Positions 18,605 through 26,937 are shown, counted from the first letter of the stretch. The stretch: DNA of 64,000 nucleotides from Hoylesella nanceiensis DSM 19126 = JCM 15639 (GCF_000379965.1 NZ_KB904335.1:1-64000); one strand, 5' to 3'. Made by a program: numbers and translations. The notes: a model not told the origin generated them from the sequence alone.

Positions 18605-18677
18605 ACAAAGGGGCATCTTTCATTAAACGATTGTCGATATTTAGGAAGGCGATTATATCCACGTTGATAGATATAAG

Positions 18678-19493
18678 TTGCTTTTATTCAGTTTATTATT
18701 CAATAAGTTTAACGCAAAAAGAATTGTTTTAGCTATGAATTCGATGAGAGATAAGAATACCGTTCGAGAGCTATTACAATCTTTCGAGCAAGATGTTTCG
18801 AGCGAATATCTATTTCGAAACATTCCCAAAGCGCAATTTTTACGAGATTTACAACACGACATTGCTCACCCCAACACCATCTTTCAAGGCGAAAATGGAA
18901 CCTGTGGGGCTGCCGTTTTGTGCAAGTATTTAGTAGAAGAGCACGTTGTTGTGTATGTAGAAATGGCGTTATCGTTGTATAAAAACGGCACATTCACCCG
19001 AAATAAGCTACACCTTTCTATTCCCAAATCCATGCTTAAAGAGATCAATGAACGACTCCAACGCATGACAATCAATAGCGTTTCGGCCATTATGCAAGGT
19101 GCATTAACGCATCATCAGAACCTCCTTTTGTCGTATAATGCCTTGAAGCACGGCTCAGGTTGTCGTTCCTTTATGTGGCAATGGTATCCTCCTAAATTCA
19201 TCAAACAGCTTTTAGACATACCCGTAAAGATGCTTTTGCTACCCCCAATGCGCACCCTTCAATCCATAAATTTTAGCGAATTCTTTGTCATTGGCTTAGT
19301 GCATCACAACAAAAAACAATTAAGTTGTGGCTTTCCAAACCATTATATCGAGTTGAAAAGCTGTGGAGAAGAGAGAGGATATTATTGGACTTGGGGCGAA
19401 AACACCTTGCGCACCTTTGCCAATAAACGCCTGCCTTTGAAGTTCTTCATTGCCTATTTGGTGCCACGAACAAAGCAAAAAGAAGAGGATTGA
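18678..19493 (+). CDS. Uncharacterised protein with a possible papain-like Cys/His pair
   Basis: I do not recognise this protein by name. It is about 271 residues from the first ATG, or 252 from the internal Met at 18735, which I consider equally likely. Visible features are an NGTCGAAVLCKYL segment (C76 in the long numbering) at the start of a helix and FPNHYIEL (H222) in a strand, followed by an aromatic YYWTWGE. A Cys at a helix start and a later His in a strand is the layout of papain-like and C39-like peptidases or transglutaminases, but this is pattern inference only. There is no clear export signal. It follows waaA by 73 nt on the same strand and may be cotranscribed. Composition is like its neighbours. 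Confidence 0.6.
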   Translation: MLLFSLLFNKFNAKRIVLAMNSMRDKNTVRELLQSFEQDVSSEYLFRNIPKAQFLRDLQHDIAHPNTIFQGENGTCGAAVLCKYLVEEHVVVYVEMALSLYKNGTFTRNKLHLSIPKSMLKEINERLQRMTINSVSAIMQGALTHHQNLLLSYNALKHGSGCRSFMWQWYPPKFIKQLLDIPVKMLLLPPMRTLQSINFSEFFVIGLVHHNKKQLSCGFPNHYIELKSCGEERGYYWTWGENTLRTFANKRLPLKFFIAYLVPRTKQKEED

Positions 19494-19495
19494 GA

Positions 19496-19526
19496 TAAAA
19501 AAGGACACCAAGAACATGGTGTTCTT
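19496..19526 (-). terminator. Intrinsic terminator of tRNA-Pro
   Basis: GGACACCA (19503-19510) pairs with TGGTGTTC (19517-19524) with one wobble. On the reverse strand the hairpin is followed by TTTTTT. It lies just beyond the tRNA 3' end. Confidence 0.7.
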
Positions 19527-19536
19527 AGTGAATTTG

Positions 19537-19609
19537 TCGGGATGAGGCGACTCGAACGCCCGACTCCTACGTCCCGAACGTAGTGCGCTACCAACTGCGC
19601 TACATCCCG
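19537..19609 (-). tRNA. tRNA-Pro (CGG)
   Basis: The acceptor stem CGGGATG/CATCCCG with discriminator A, the D-arm GCGCAGTTGGTAGCGC, the anticodon loop TTCGGGA in a CTACG/CGTAG stem, and the T-arm GGGCGTTCGAGTCGCC are all visible. The anticodon CGG reads CCG. CCA is not encoded. Confidence 0.95.
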
Positions 19610-19707
19610 ATTAGGGAGGAAAAGAACAAAATTTGATTCATAAAACCCTAATTATACCCCAAAGATACACTTTTTTTTAACACGTTAAATAAATTGTTTG
19701 CAAAAAG

Positions 19708-19739
19708 TTTGGCAGATAAATAAAAAAGCATTACCTTTG
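19708..19739 (+). promoter_or_regulatory. Promoter of tRNA-Phe
   Basis: TTTG (19708-19711), a 20-bp spacer and TACCTTTG (19732-19739) match the Bacteroidota primary promoter. The tRNA begins 22 nt after the box. Confidence 0.75.
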
Positions 19740-19760
19740 CAAACGCAATTAAGAAACAAT

Positions 19761-19833
19761 GGTACCATAGCTCAGTTGGTAGAGCAAAGGACTGAAAATC
19801 CTTGTGTCCCCGGTTCGATTCCTGGTGGTACCA
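19761..19833 (+). tRNA. tRNA-Phe (GAA)
   Basis: Acceptor GGTACCA/TGGTACC with discriminator A, D-arm AGCTCAGTTGGTAGAGC, and anticodon stem AAGGA/TCCTT around loop CTGAAAA (anticodon GAA) are clear, as is the T-arm CCCGGTTCGATTCCTGG. CCA is not encoded. Confidence 0.96.
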
Positions 19834-19845
19834 CACTTCAAAAAG

Positions 19846-19880
19846 AGGTTTATTACTTTCAAAGTAGTAAACCTTTTTTT
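19846..19880 (+). terminator. Intrinsic terminator of tRNA-Phe
   Basis: The stem AGGTTTA..TACTTT pairs with AAAGTAGTAAACC and is followed by TTTTTTT. Confidence 0.85.
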
Positions 19881-19927
19881 CGTATATACCCTTTAAGTCG
19901 TTTGCAAAGGGTTTGCAATTCCCTTCA

Positions 19928-20008
19928 AAAAGCATAGCTTTTACAGCGCAAAAGGATTGCTTTTACAACCTAAAAGCATTGATATTAGAGTGTAAAAGTA
20001 GGGCTTTT
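19928..20008. repeat. 22-bp-period palindromic repeat array F (4 units)
   Basis: Units start at 19928, 19950, 19972 and 19994: AAAAGCATAGCTTTT, AAAAGGATTGCTTTT, AAAAGCATTGATATT and AAAAGTAGGGCTTTT. The 7-bp spacers are ACAGCGC, ACAACCT (identical to one in array B) and AGAGTGT. It lies after the tRNA-Phe terminator, in the convergent gap before radC. Apart from this array I see nothing functional in 19881-20226. Confidence 0.9.
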
Positions 20009-20226
20009 ATTTTTCAATTGAAAAGTATTTGAAAATCAAGAAGATAGATAGTGAGGCATAAAAGCTTATTTCTTCTCACTTTTTTGGTGTTCATCTTTCG
20101 ACATTTTAGCAAGAGTTTTTCTCATTCTTCGGGCTATATTCTCCCTTACTTAAAAGGAAAAAGACTCTATCTTGCAATAAAAAAGAGCAAGAAAGGGGGA
20201 GGGATGGACGATAAAAAACGAGAGTA

Positions 20227-20916
20227 TTAGAGTCTGCCTTCTTCTCTATAAGAAAAGAATTTGCCGTCTCCAATGATGATGTGGTCGAGGAAAAAGAGGC
20301 GAAGAAAGTCGCATCCTTCTTTCAATTGTTGGGTGAGTTGGTCGTCAGCTCTGCTTGGTTGAATGTTATTACTGGGGTGATTGTGGCAGAACACCACTAC
20401 AGTGGCGTTGCACAAAAGGGCTTCTTTCACCACAATACGCACGTCGACAGCCGTTTCTGTTATGCCTCCTTTCGACAATTGCACCGCTTTGATGAGCTTG
20501 TAGCCTTGATTAAGGTATAAAACCAAGCCGTGTTCAACGCTCTGTTCGCCAATAATGCAATGCGCATAGCGATATATTGCCTCGGCACTGCTAAGCGTTT
20601 CTTGCTCTATAACGTCCGATTGTGCACGTCGTTTGCCCAATTCACATGCCGCAAGAATCGTTACTGCCTTGGCTTCTCCAATGCCTTTAAACGACATAAG
20701 TTCGCTTGCGGTCATCTTTCCCAATGCATTTAAATTGTTATTGCATTGCGAAAGCACCTGTTTCATCACCATCACGGCATCTGTTTCGGCATATCCTGTG
20801 CCTATAAGAATGGCTAATAGCTCGGCATTCGACAAACTTTGAGCACCTTGTTTCAATAGTTTCTCTCGTGGTCTGTCGTCTTCGGGCCAGCTTGTAATAC
20901 TGAGTTTCTTGTCCAT
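20227..20916 (-). CDS. radC: RadC family JAMM/MPN domain protein
   Basis: Members were named DNA repair proteins, but their cellular role is unsettled. The N-terminal part has a helix-hairpin-helix region (ELMSFKGIGEAKAVTILAACELGKR). The C-terminal JAB/MPN domain has the complete zinc-metalloprotease motif HNHPSNNIQPSRADD (H-x-H-x7-S-x2-D) with an upstream Glu in EHGLVLYLN. The 229 residues are full length. The MPN domain looks catalytically competent. It is followed, 49 nt away on the same strand as transcription would arrive, by the glycosyltransferase gene upstream of it. Confidence 0.92.
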   Translation of the reverse strand: MDKKLSITSWPEDDRPREKLLKQGAQSLSNAELLAILIGTGYAETDAVMVMKQVLSQCNNNLNALGKMTASELMSFKGIGEAKAVTILAACELGKRRAQSDVIEQETLSSAEAIYRYAHCIIGEQSVEHGLVLYLNQGYKLIKAVQLSKGGITETAVDVRIVVKEALLCNATVVVFCHNHPSNNIQPSRADDQLTQQLKEGCDFLRLFFLDHIIIGDGKFFSYREEGRL

Positions 20917-20965
20917 TGGTTAGTAAGTAGTAGTTGGTTTGTAGGTTGGGTGGGATAGAAAAGCC

Positions 20966-21970
20966 TTATTTATAGAAGTTCTTTTCAAAGGCTTGAAACT
21001 CGTCTAAGCCTCTAACACATCGCTTCCACCATGCTTCAATAAAGCCAAGTCCATAGCCCATCAACTGCGTAAAGGCTGCACCTACCGACAAAAAGCCAAT
21101 TTTTATGCTCTTATAGTGCGTTGCCGAGTCGATGAAAATAAGTATACTATAAAGCAAAAGGAGTGAAAGTGGAACGAAACTGCACAAAAGAAGGGCAGAA
21201 AGGCATAGCAAGAATACCCCAACGGTGAACACTGCGGGCAAGAGATGCACCAGTTTGAGCGACGAAGGGTATTTCTTGTATAAGTTAATTCGTGCTATTC
21301 CGCTGTTGTAAACCTGCTTAAAGAACTTACGAAAATCGGTTCTTCGTTTGTGATAAACCCATGCTTCTGGAAACAAACGACATCTATATCCATTGTCGAA
21401 GATGCGTATTGAAAAGTCGATATCTTCGCCAAAGCGCATCTTTGAGAATCCATTCAAAGCCTTATAGACATCGCTTTTGATGCCCATGTTGTATGAACGG
21501 GGATAGAACTTGTCGAGTTTTTTCTTGCCACCTCTTATTCCTCCAGTGGTAAAAAACGAGGTCATAGAGTAAGAAATGGCTTTTTGTATGGGCGAAAAGT
21601 CGTGATGTGCCCTGTCGGGACCACCAAAAGCGTCGCATGGTTCTCGCTTAATTTCGTCGAGAACATGTTGCATATAGGTCTCAGGAAGCACCACATCGCT
21701 ATCTAAAACGATGTAATATTCACCGCAAGACTTATCTGCTCCGTAGTTTCTTGATTGTCCTGGACCGCTATTTTCTTTGTAATAATAATGTAAGTTCAAT
21801 TGTTCAGAAAAGCGTTCGCACACCTCTTTACATGTAATTTGCGAACCATCTTCCACCACAATCACCTCGAACATACTGCTATCTACAGTTTGTTGGGTTA
21901 AGCTTTGCAAGAGTTCTTCCACCTCATTGGGTCGGTTGAACACAGGAATGATGAATGAAAATAACGGCAT
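20966..21970 (-). CDS. Family 2 glycosyltransferase, membrane-associated
   Basis: A GT-A fold glycosyltransferase that probably transfers a nucleotide-sugar-derived residue to an envelope glycan at the cytoplasmic face of the inner membrane. The N-terminus FSFIIPVFNRPNEVEELLQSL and the VVEDGS motif mark the nucleotide site. VLDSDVVLP supplies the DxD-like metal site. Two or three hydrophobic helices lie in the C-terminal third (about 245-310), where a KSIKIGF-type cytoplasmic loop also occurs. The 334 residues are typical. Acceptor and donor cannot be predicted. It lies upstream of radC on the same strand with a 49-nt gap, a loose operon at most. Confidence 0.88.
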   Translation of the reverse strand: MPLFSFIIPVFNRPNEVEELLQSLTQQTVDSSMFEVIVVEDGSQITCKEVCERFSEQLNLHYYYKENSGPGQSRNYGADKSCGEYYIVLDSDVVLPETYMQHVLDEIKREPCDAFGGPDRAHHDFSPIQKAISYSMTSFFTTGGIRGGKKKLDKFYPRSYNMGIKSDVYKALNGFSKMRFGEDIDFSIRIFDNGYRCRLFPEAWVYHKRRTDFRKFFKQVYNSGIARINLYKKYPSSLKLVHLLPAVFTVGVFLLCLSALLLCSFVPLSLLLLYSILIFIDSATHYKSIKIGFLSVGAAFTQLMGYGLGFIEAWWKRCVRGLDEFQAFEKNFYK

Positions 21971-22004
21971 AGACGGCTAAATGGTTTAGAAAAGTAATGA
22001 AACA

Positions 22005-22043
22005 AAACGGCAACCCTTTATCACTTGGTTCTAAAGGGTTGCC
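22005..22043 (-). terminator. Intrinsic terminator of efp
   Basis: GGCAACCCTTTA (22009-22020) pairs perfectly with TAAAGGGTTGCC (22032-22043). On the reverse strand it is followed by GTTTTGTTT. Confidence 0.85.
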
Positions 22044-22058
22044 ATCTCGATATGTAAA

Positions 22059-22625
22059 TTATTCTTTTACACGTTGAATATAAGAACCATCTCGTGTGTC
22101 AACTTGAATTAAGTCGCCTTCATTGATGAACAAAGGAACACGGATTTCTACACCTGTTTCAAGTGTTGCAGGCTTAGTTGCGTTAGTTGCAGTGTCGCCT
22201 TTGATACCTGGTTCGCTGTGAGTAATGCGCAAGTTAGTCTTCACTGGCATCTCAGCAAACAACACTGTACCGTCTGTTGTGTCTGTAACTACTTCAACAA
22301 TATCGCTCTCTTTCATGAAAGCAACACCAGAAATAGCTTCACGAGGGATTGGAGATTGCTCGAAAGTTTCTTGGTTCATGAAGATATAATCTTCACCATC
22401 TTGATATAAGTATTGGTAAGGACGACGTTCGATGCGTACATCTTCAAGCTTGAAACCAATTTGGAATGTACGTTCAAGTACACGACCTGTGGTTACGTTC
22501 TTTAGCTTTGTACGCATAATTGTATTACCTTTACCTGGTTTTACATGTTGGAAATCGATGCAAAGCCATATACCATTGTCCATACGGATGCAAGTTCCGA
22601 TCTTAATTTCTTGTGAGTTGATCAT
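22059..22625 (-). CDS. efp: Translation elongation factor P
   Basis: EF-P binds ribosomes between the P and E sites and relieves stalling at polyproline. The 188 residues carry the three-beta-barrel layout: a KOW-like N-terminal domain, then the OB-fold S1-like domains. The modification loop is HVKPGKGNT with K32 at its tip. The C-terminal signature TGVEIRVPLFINEGDLIQVDT is intact. The K32 loop is the lysine type, but I cannot tell which modification is made. It is divergent from rpmH across a repeat array and has its own terminator. Confidence 0.96.
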   Translation of the reverse strand: MINSQEIKIGTCIRMDNGIWLCIDFQHVKPGKGNTIMRTKLKNVTTGRVLERTFQIGFKLEDVRIERRPYQYLYQDGEDYIFMNQETFEQSPIPREAISGVAFMKESDIVEVVTDTTDGTVLFAEMPVKTNLRITHSEPGIKGDTATNATKPATLETGVEIRVPLFINEGDLIQVDTRDGSYIQRVKE

Positions 22626-22692
22626 TTTTGTTTATCTATTTTTGATATTAACTTTTTATTCCAGTAAATATACTCTTTTGTAATTGCTTTTC

Positions 22693-22773
22693 AATAGCAT
22701 TGCTTTTGAGTTGTAAATGTAATGCTTTTGCACTTAAAAAGCGTTGCTTTTACATTCTAATTTGCATGCTTTT
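22693..22773. repeat. 22-bp-period palindromic repeat array G (4 units)
   Basis: Units start at 22693, 22715, 22737 and 22759: AATAGCATTGCTTTT, AAATGTAATGCTTTT, AAAAGCGTTGCTTTT and AATTTGCATGCTTTT. The 7-bp spacers are GAGTTGT, GCACTTA and ACATTCT. It lies in the divergent efp/rpmH space (22626-22991), 67 nt from the efp start. A reverse -7 box TAACTTTG for efp is at 22859-22866, so here the array would lie in the efp leader if that box is used. Confidence 0.85.
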
Positions 22774-22917
22774 CAAAATCATTTCGTATGTTGTTGATTA
22801 TTAGTAAGTATGCATTCAAACAACAACAGCATTGCTACTTTTATTGTAAGTTATGGCGCAAAGTTACAAAGAAAATATAAAAAAGAATGAGAGAACGCAC
22901 TAAAAATCAAATAATTC

Positions 22918-22949
22918 TTTGTTATTTAAAAAGAAATAAGTAATTTTGC
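22918..22949 (+). promoter_or_regulatory. Promoter of rpmH
   Basis: TTTG (22918-22921), 19 bp, then TAATTTTGC (22941-22949): an exact match to the Bacteroidota primary promoter, 43 nt before the rpmH start. Confidence 0.85.
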
Positions 22950-22991
22950 AACCCGAGTTCGAATAATAATAACAATAAATAAATAAATAAA

Positions 22992-23147
22992 ATGAAAAGA
23001 ACATTTCAGCCTCATAACAGACGAAGAGTTAATAAACACGGCTTTAGAGAAAGAATGTCTACTAAAAATGGACGTCGTGTATTGGCTGCACGTCGTGCTC
23101 GTGGCCGTAAGAAACTTACTGTTTCTGACGAACATCATGGTAAATAA
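22992..23147 (+). CDS. rpmH: 50S ribosomal protein L34
   Basis: A 51-residue, very basic ribosomal protein of the large subunit. The sequence opens [20 protein letters not shown] and contains [20 protein letters not shown], the L34 hallmark. It ends SDEHHGK, a slightly extended tail. In Bacteroidota rpmH is commonly found beside efp rather than in the dnaA-rnpA cluster, as here. It has its own promoter and terminator. Confidence 0.98.
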   Translation: MKRTFQPHNRRRVNKHGFRERMSTKNGRRVLAARRARGRKKLTVSDEHHGK

Positions 23148-23180
23148 TCAACTATTTATCATCGAGAATGATGGTGAAAG

Positions 23181-23218
23181 GCAGTAAAAAGATTGATAAG
23201 TCTTTTTACTGTCTTTTG
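23181..23218 (+). terminator. Intrinsic terminator of rpmH
   Basis: GCAGTAAAAAGA (23181-23192) pairs with TCTTTTTACTGT (23201-23212) and is followed by CTTTTG. Confidence 0.8.
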
Positions 23219-23393
23219 TTGTTTATAGTGAACTAAGCTACCTTGGCAACCTAATTAGAAGGAAAAAGCAACGCTTTGAAAAACCATTTTGTATAGAGGT
23301 GCTATATATAATAAGGTGAACTATAATTCAAAACAACTCTTTTGATAGGATTTCTGTAGATTAAAATGTATTTATTAGACCCCTTTTAAGAAA

Positions 23394-24470
23394 ATGAAAA
23401 AGAAGATATTGTCGCTTGTAACCATGCTTGTTGCAGTGTTATTGGCGAGCTGTGGCAATTTAAGCACAGACGAAATAAACGAGAAATGCGCTTCGGGTGT
23501 AGTGCTGATACGCAACCAAAGCTACTTTGAATTGCGCCTAAATAATGGTGAATCTTTTTATTTTACAGACTTTAATAAGGAAGAAGACACCTTTGAAGGA
23601 TGGACTTCTGAACGCAGTGAGATAGAGAAAAACGAGAGTTATGGCACTGGTTTCTTTATATCTGATAAAGGATTGATTGCCACCAATAATCATGTTGTGG
23701 CGTCAAAGATCGATGAAGACGAGACAAAGAGATCGTTATCGGAAATGTTTAATAACTATAAAGAGGCTTGTTATGGCGAATATTATAGCTATAATGAGGA
23801 AATAGAAGGACTCGAAGATACTAAACAAGAGAAGTTTAATGCAGGTGAAGACTACTCAAAAGAAGACTCTATACTTGCTGAAATTCGTCAAGAAAGAGCC
23901 GAAATAGAAACAAGATATCGTGAATTAGAAAGGATAAACATTCATAAGAGTAAGCTTATTTACCACCGAGAGATTGGTATTTCGTATAATAACTCATGGG
24001 TAAAGAAAGAATCTGACATTATTCCTTGCACCGTGTTAAAGACTGATGCGCAACACGACTTAGCGATTATTCAGCTTGATAGCAAGGTAACTCCAAGCGA
24101 AAACTATATCTTTAACGTGCCAGCAGTAGATCCATTGAACTCTTATAGCTTTAAAGATAATATGAAAAAGAAGGCAGGAGAAGATAAAAACTCAAGTGTT
24201 TACATGATTAGTTTCAATCTTGGTCCACAGCTTGCGCTTACCACTGAGGGTATAAAATCACAGATAAACTTAGGTAATATCTCGCAAAAAACCGATGAGC
24301 AACTACTCTATTCAATTCCAAGTTTACCAGGTTCGAGCGGTTCTCCCGTTGTAAATGAACAAGGAGAGTTGGTTGCTGTGAACTTTGCAGGACTCAGTAC
24401 GACTCAAAGTTTCAACTATGGTATCCGTGTAAAATTCCTTTATAGCTTGCTACAAAGCCTACCAAAGTAA
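23394..24470 (+). CDS. Trypsin-like serine protease, lipoprotein with a helical insertion
   Basis: A membrane-anchored trypsin-like (chymotrypsin-fold, S1/S6/Deg-like) peptidase. The signal peptide ends in the lipobox LLASC (lipidated C20). The catalytic triad is readable: H100 (IATNNHVV), D222 (AQHDLAII) and S317 (PGSSGSPVV), with a GTGFFIS strand before the His. Between His and Asp lies a charged, probably coiled-coil insertion of about 80 residues (105-185) that is not part of the standard fold. No PDZ domain follows, so it is not a full HtrA. The 358 residues end soon after the catalytic domain. Substrate and role (envelope quality control or processing) are unknown. It ends against lpxH at a shared terminator. 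Confidence 0.85.
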   Translation: MKKKILSLVTMLVAVLLASCGNLSTDEINEKCASGVVLIRNQSYFELRLNNGESFYFTDFNKEEDTFEGWTSERSEIEKNESYGTGFFISDKGLIATNNHVVASKIDEDETKRSLSEMFNNYKEACYGEYYSYNEEIEGLEDTKQEKFNAGEDYSKEDSILAEIRQERAEIETRYRELERINIHKSKLIYHREIGISYNNSWVKKESDIIPCTVLKTDAQHDLAIIQLDSKVTPSENYIFNVPAVDPLNSYSFKDNMKKKAGEDKNSSVYMISFNLGPQLALTTEGIKSQINLGNISQKTDEQLLYSIPSLPGSSGSPVVNEQGELVAVNFAGLSTTQSFNYGIRVKFLYSLLQSLPK

Positions 24471-24496
24471 GCCAAAATAAAGAATATAGAATACAA

Positions 24497-24533
24497 AATA
24501 AGGCTCTTTTCGATCGTGAAAAGAGCCTTATTG
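24497..24533. terminator. Bidirectional terminator between the protease gene and lpxH
   Basis: A perfect 15-bp stem AATAAGGCTCTTTTC (24497-24511) with 24518-24532 has a 6-nt loop. It lies in the convergent gap, with T-rich sequence on the forward side. Confidence 0.85.
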
Positions 24534-24564
24534 CTTTTTATAACATTGCTGTTGTGTCGTCATT

Positions 24565-25329
24565 TTATGGAATACTCTCACCTTCGATATATTGTTCGAG
24601 GAACAAATGCTCGCCATCGAACACCGCATAGGTGAATTGTGTGATCCAATCTCCAAGTATAATCATACGTGCTTTGCGTGATAATACAAGGTCGAGTTCG
24701 ATGTGTCGGTGTCCATAAATAAAGTAGTCGACATCAGAATGAGTCTTTAAATAGTCCTTAGTGAATAGCACCAAGTGTTCTTTATCTTCGCCCATGTAGC
24801 GTGGTTCTTGTCCTGCCATGTGCTTTAAACGGCTCCTTTTTGCCCAATTTAAGCCCAAAGCAAGTCCCCAACGTGGGTGAATGGCATTCAAAAGACGCTG
24901 ACAAGTTTTGTTATGGAACAGCTTTCGAAGTAGTTTAAACTTCTTATCAGGGTCGCCAAGGCCGTCTCCGTGTGCCAAAAAGAACACCTTATCGTATAAT
25001 TCAACGGTCTCTGGCTCTTTATGAATAATCATTCCGCATTCCTTTTCAAAGTATCCATAACTCCATAGGTCGTGATTTCCCACAAAGAAATGCACCTCGA
25101 CACCCATGTCAGTCAATTCAGATATCTTGCCAAAGAAGCGAGTATAGCCTTTAGGAACGCATAGTTTGTATTCGTTCCAAAAGTCGAATATATCTCCAAG
25201 GAGGTATATTGCCTGTGCTTTATGCTTGATAGAATCGAGGAAACGCACAATTCTTCGTTCTTGAGTGCGTCCGTGTTCTATTGCAAGCGAGCCAAGATGG
25301 GCATCAGAAAGGAAATAAATGTTCTTCAT
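24565..25329 (-). CDS. lpxH: UDP-2,3-diacylglucosamine diphosphatase (LpxH-type)
   Basis: A calcineurin-like metallophosphoesterase that cleaves UDP-2,3-diacylglucosamine to lipid X and UMP, the fourth step of lipid A synthesis, at the inner membrane's cytoplasmic face. All metal-binding motifs are present: SDAHLGS, GDIFDFW, FVGNHDLW, LAHGDGLGDPD and YGHRH. The 254 residues match LpxH rather than LpxI or LpxG. It follows the SufT-like gene by 16 nt and is probably cotranscribed with it. The function is well supported by motif set and length. With waaA at 17.4 kb, two lipid A-Kdo genes lie in this window. Confidence 0.9.
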   Translation of the reverse strand: MKNIYFLSDAHLGSLAIEHGRTQERRIVRFLDSIKHKAQAIYLLGDIFDFWNEYKLCVPKGYTRFFGKISELTDMGVEVHFFVGNHDLWSYGYFEKECGMIIHKEPETVELYDKVFFLAHGDGLGDPDKKFKLLRKLFHNKTCQRLLNAIHPRWGLALGLNWAKRSRLKHMAGQEPRYMGEDKEHLVLFTKDYLKTHSDVDYFIYGHRHIELDLVLSRKARMIILGDWITQFTYAVFDGEHLFLEQYIEGESIP

Positions 25330-25345
25330 ATTATTGAATCATTGG

Positions 25346-25666
25346 TTATTCAAAACCTAACTCAACACGTGCTTCTTCGCTCATCATGCTTTGATCCCAT
25401 GCAGGTTCAAACACAAGATTTACCTTTGTTGAGGTGACACCTGTTAAGCTTTCCACTTTTGATTGTACGTCGGCAAGAATGAAATCTGCCGCAGGACACG
25501 CTGGAGCTGTAAAGGTCATATCCAGTTCAACGCCTCCTTCTTCGTTTACATCGATACTATAAATTAAGCCAAGATCGTAGATGTTTACGGGTATTTCAGG
25601 GTCGTAAACGGTTCTAAGAACATCTACTATGCTTGCTTCTATCTTGAGTTTTTCTTCTTGTGTCAT
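25346..25666 (-). CDS. MIP18/DUF59 family protein (SufT/PaaD-like Fe-S assembly factor)
   Basis: A 106-residue cytoplasmic protein with the DUF59 core: YDPEIPVNIYDLGLIY near the N-terminus, the conserved cysteine in TAPACPAAD, and a C-terminal FEPAWDQSMMSEEARVELG. Family members help to load or mature iron-sulfur proteins (SufT in bacteria, MIP18 in eukaryotes). No suf or isc gene is nearby, so assignment to a particular pathway is inference. It precedes lpxH with a 16-nt gap. Confidence 0.85.
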   Translation of the reverse strand: MTQEEKLKIEASIVDVLRTVYDPEIPVNIYDLGLIYSIDVNEEGGVELDMTFTAPACPAADFILADVQSKVESLTGVTSTKVNLVFEPAWDQSMMSEEARVELGFE

Positions 25667-25812
25667 ATTCTTTATTTTTAATTATGTATTCTACAAAGAT
25701 AAATAAAATACTCCAATTGTGCATAAGTTTTGCGATAATCATTGCTTTTTCTTTAGAAAGTGCAAATCGCTTCTTTTCTTTTGAATGAACAAGATAGAAG
25801 CGAGTGCGAACT

Positions 25813-25893
25813 AAAAGCATAGCTTTTGATGGCTCATAGCAATGCTTTTGCAGCCTAAACTCAATGCTTTTACAGTCTAAAAACATAGCTTTT
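25813..25893. repeat. 22-bp-period palindromic repeat array H (4 units)
   Basis: Units start at 25813, 25835, 25857 and 25879: AAAAGCATAGCTTTT, CATAGCAATGCTTTT, AAACTCAATGCTTTT and AAAAACATAGCTTTT. The 7-bp spacers are GATGGCT, GCAGCCT and ACAGTCT. Decayed units seem to continue on the left (for example CATTGCTTTTTC near 25740). It occupies the gap between the SufT-like gene and the ComEA-like gene, both on the reverse strand. Confidence 0.88.
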
Positions 25894-25978
25894 AGAGTGC
25901 GAAGGCAAAGTGATGTGTTTTGGAATGGGTTGAGATGAAGCTAAAAAGCCTTTGAATAAAGAGATATAGAGGGTTTTA

Positions 25979-26875
25979 TTAGAAGGCGATATAGGGTTTT
26001 AATCGCTCAATATCTTGTTGCGAAAATTCTTTTAATTGTTGCAATTCGTCGATGCTTTTTATGGCTCCTTTAATCCTTCTATAATCGATAATGGCTCGGG
26101 CTTTATAGAAATTGAAATAAGGGTGACGCTTTAATTGATTTAAAGAGAGTTGGTTGATGTGCAAAGGTTGAATGTCGTTGGGGTTGGTTTGGAAGTAGGG
26201 AAGTGCCTCAGAGGGGAAGTTTTCGATTTCGTTGAGCTGTTTTTCGGAATAGAATCCGCCTAAGCGTGAGCGGTAACGAACAATCTCTCGGGCAAAGAAA
26301 GAGCCAATTCCTGGTACCTTTTTCAGTTCGTTGGTGTCTGCAACATTCAATAAAATTTGCTCGTTGGCACGTAATTTATGGGCAAAATGGGTGGAGTCGT
26401 TTCGTTTGGGCTTGTCGGAATGAATAAAGTTGGCAGCTTCTTGATAGTCGGAAGATATCGAGATATAAGGCTCGAGTGTGCGATATTGCTTTAAGGTGAG
26501 TCCATAGAGCTTGGCAAAATCACTGGCTTGACGATATATTCCACCCTTAGCTCGATAGCGATAAATGCTCTTCACTTGCCAAGGTTGCAAGCCTAAGGAA
26601 AGTAATAGGGTGCTGTCGGCAGTGTTGGGGTCGAACTTTTGCAGGTGAATGGCAATGCCGTCTTCCTCTTTATAATAAGTTTTTGGGGTGCCGTTGAGGC
26701 TGCTTTTATCTGTGATTAGCTTTGCGGTGGTGTTGCTAATGTTGCTGTTGGGGTGGGAAAGTAGGTGCCTTTTGCCCACAAGAAAAATAGTGGCAACAAC
26801 GCAAATGCCGATGAATAGAATGGAAAGGGCACGCCTATCCGATCGCTGAAGATAAAAGAAATATTTCAGTTTCAT
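25979..26875 (-). CDS. Helix-hairpin-helix protein, ComEA-like, membrane-anchored
   Basis: A single N-terminal membrane helix (RALSILFIGICVVATIFLVG) anchors three helix-hairpin-helix repeats that resemble the ComEA DNA-binding module: TADSTLLLSLGLQPWQVKSI, ADTNELKKVPGIGSFFAREI and LSLNQLKRHPYFNFYKARAI. HhH modules usually bind DNA non-specifically. ComEA takes up DNA during transformation, but many Bacteroidota proteins of this type are uncharacterised. I choose ATG at 26875 (298 residues) over an upstream start at 26974, which would overlap the next gene and adds a stretch without similarity. No other competence gene is nearby. Confidence 0.75.
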   Translation of the reverse strand: MKLKYFFYLQRSDRRALSILFIGICVVATIFLVGKRHLLSHPNSNISNTTAKLITDKSSLNGTPKTYYKEEDGIAIHLQKFDPNTADSTLLLSLGLQPWQVKSIYRYRAKGGIYRQASDFAKLYGLTLKQYRTLEPYISISSDYQEAANFIHSDKPKRNDSTHFAHKLRANEQILLNVADTNELKKVPGIGSFFAREIVRYRSRLGGFYSEKQLNEIENFPSEALPYFQTNPNDIQPLHINQLSLNQLKRHPYFNFYKARAIIDYRRIKGAIKSIDELQQLKEFSQQDIERLKPYIAF

Positions 26876-26937
26876 GGTGGTTGTGGTTAGTAATAAAGGG
26901 TTCTTGGTGGCGATTAAAGGTATGTGTGGGGGCGAGG

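Noticed and set aside
23255-23285. A possible extra array unit (AAAAAGCAACGCTTTG)
   Set aside because: Only one unit-like sequence is present, with no second copy at 22 bp.
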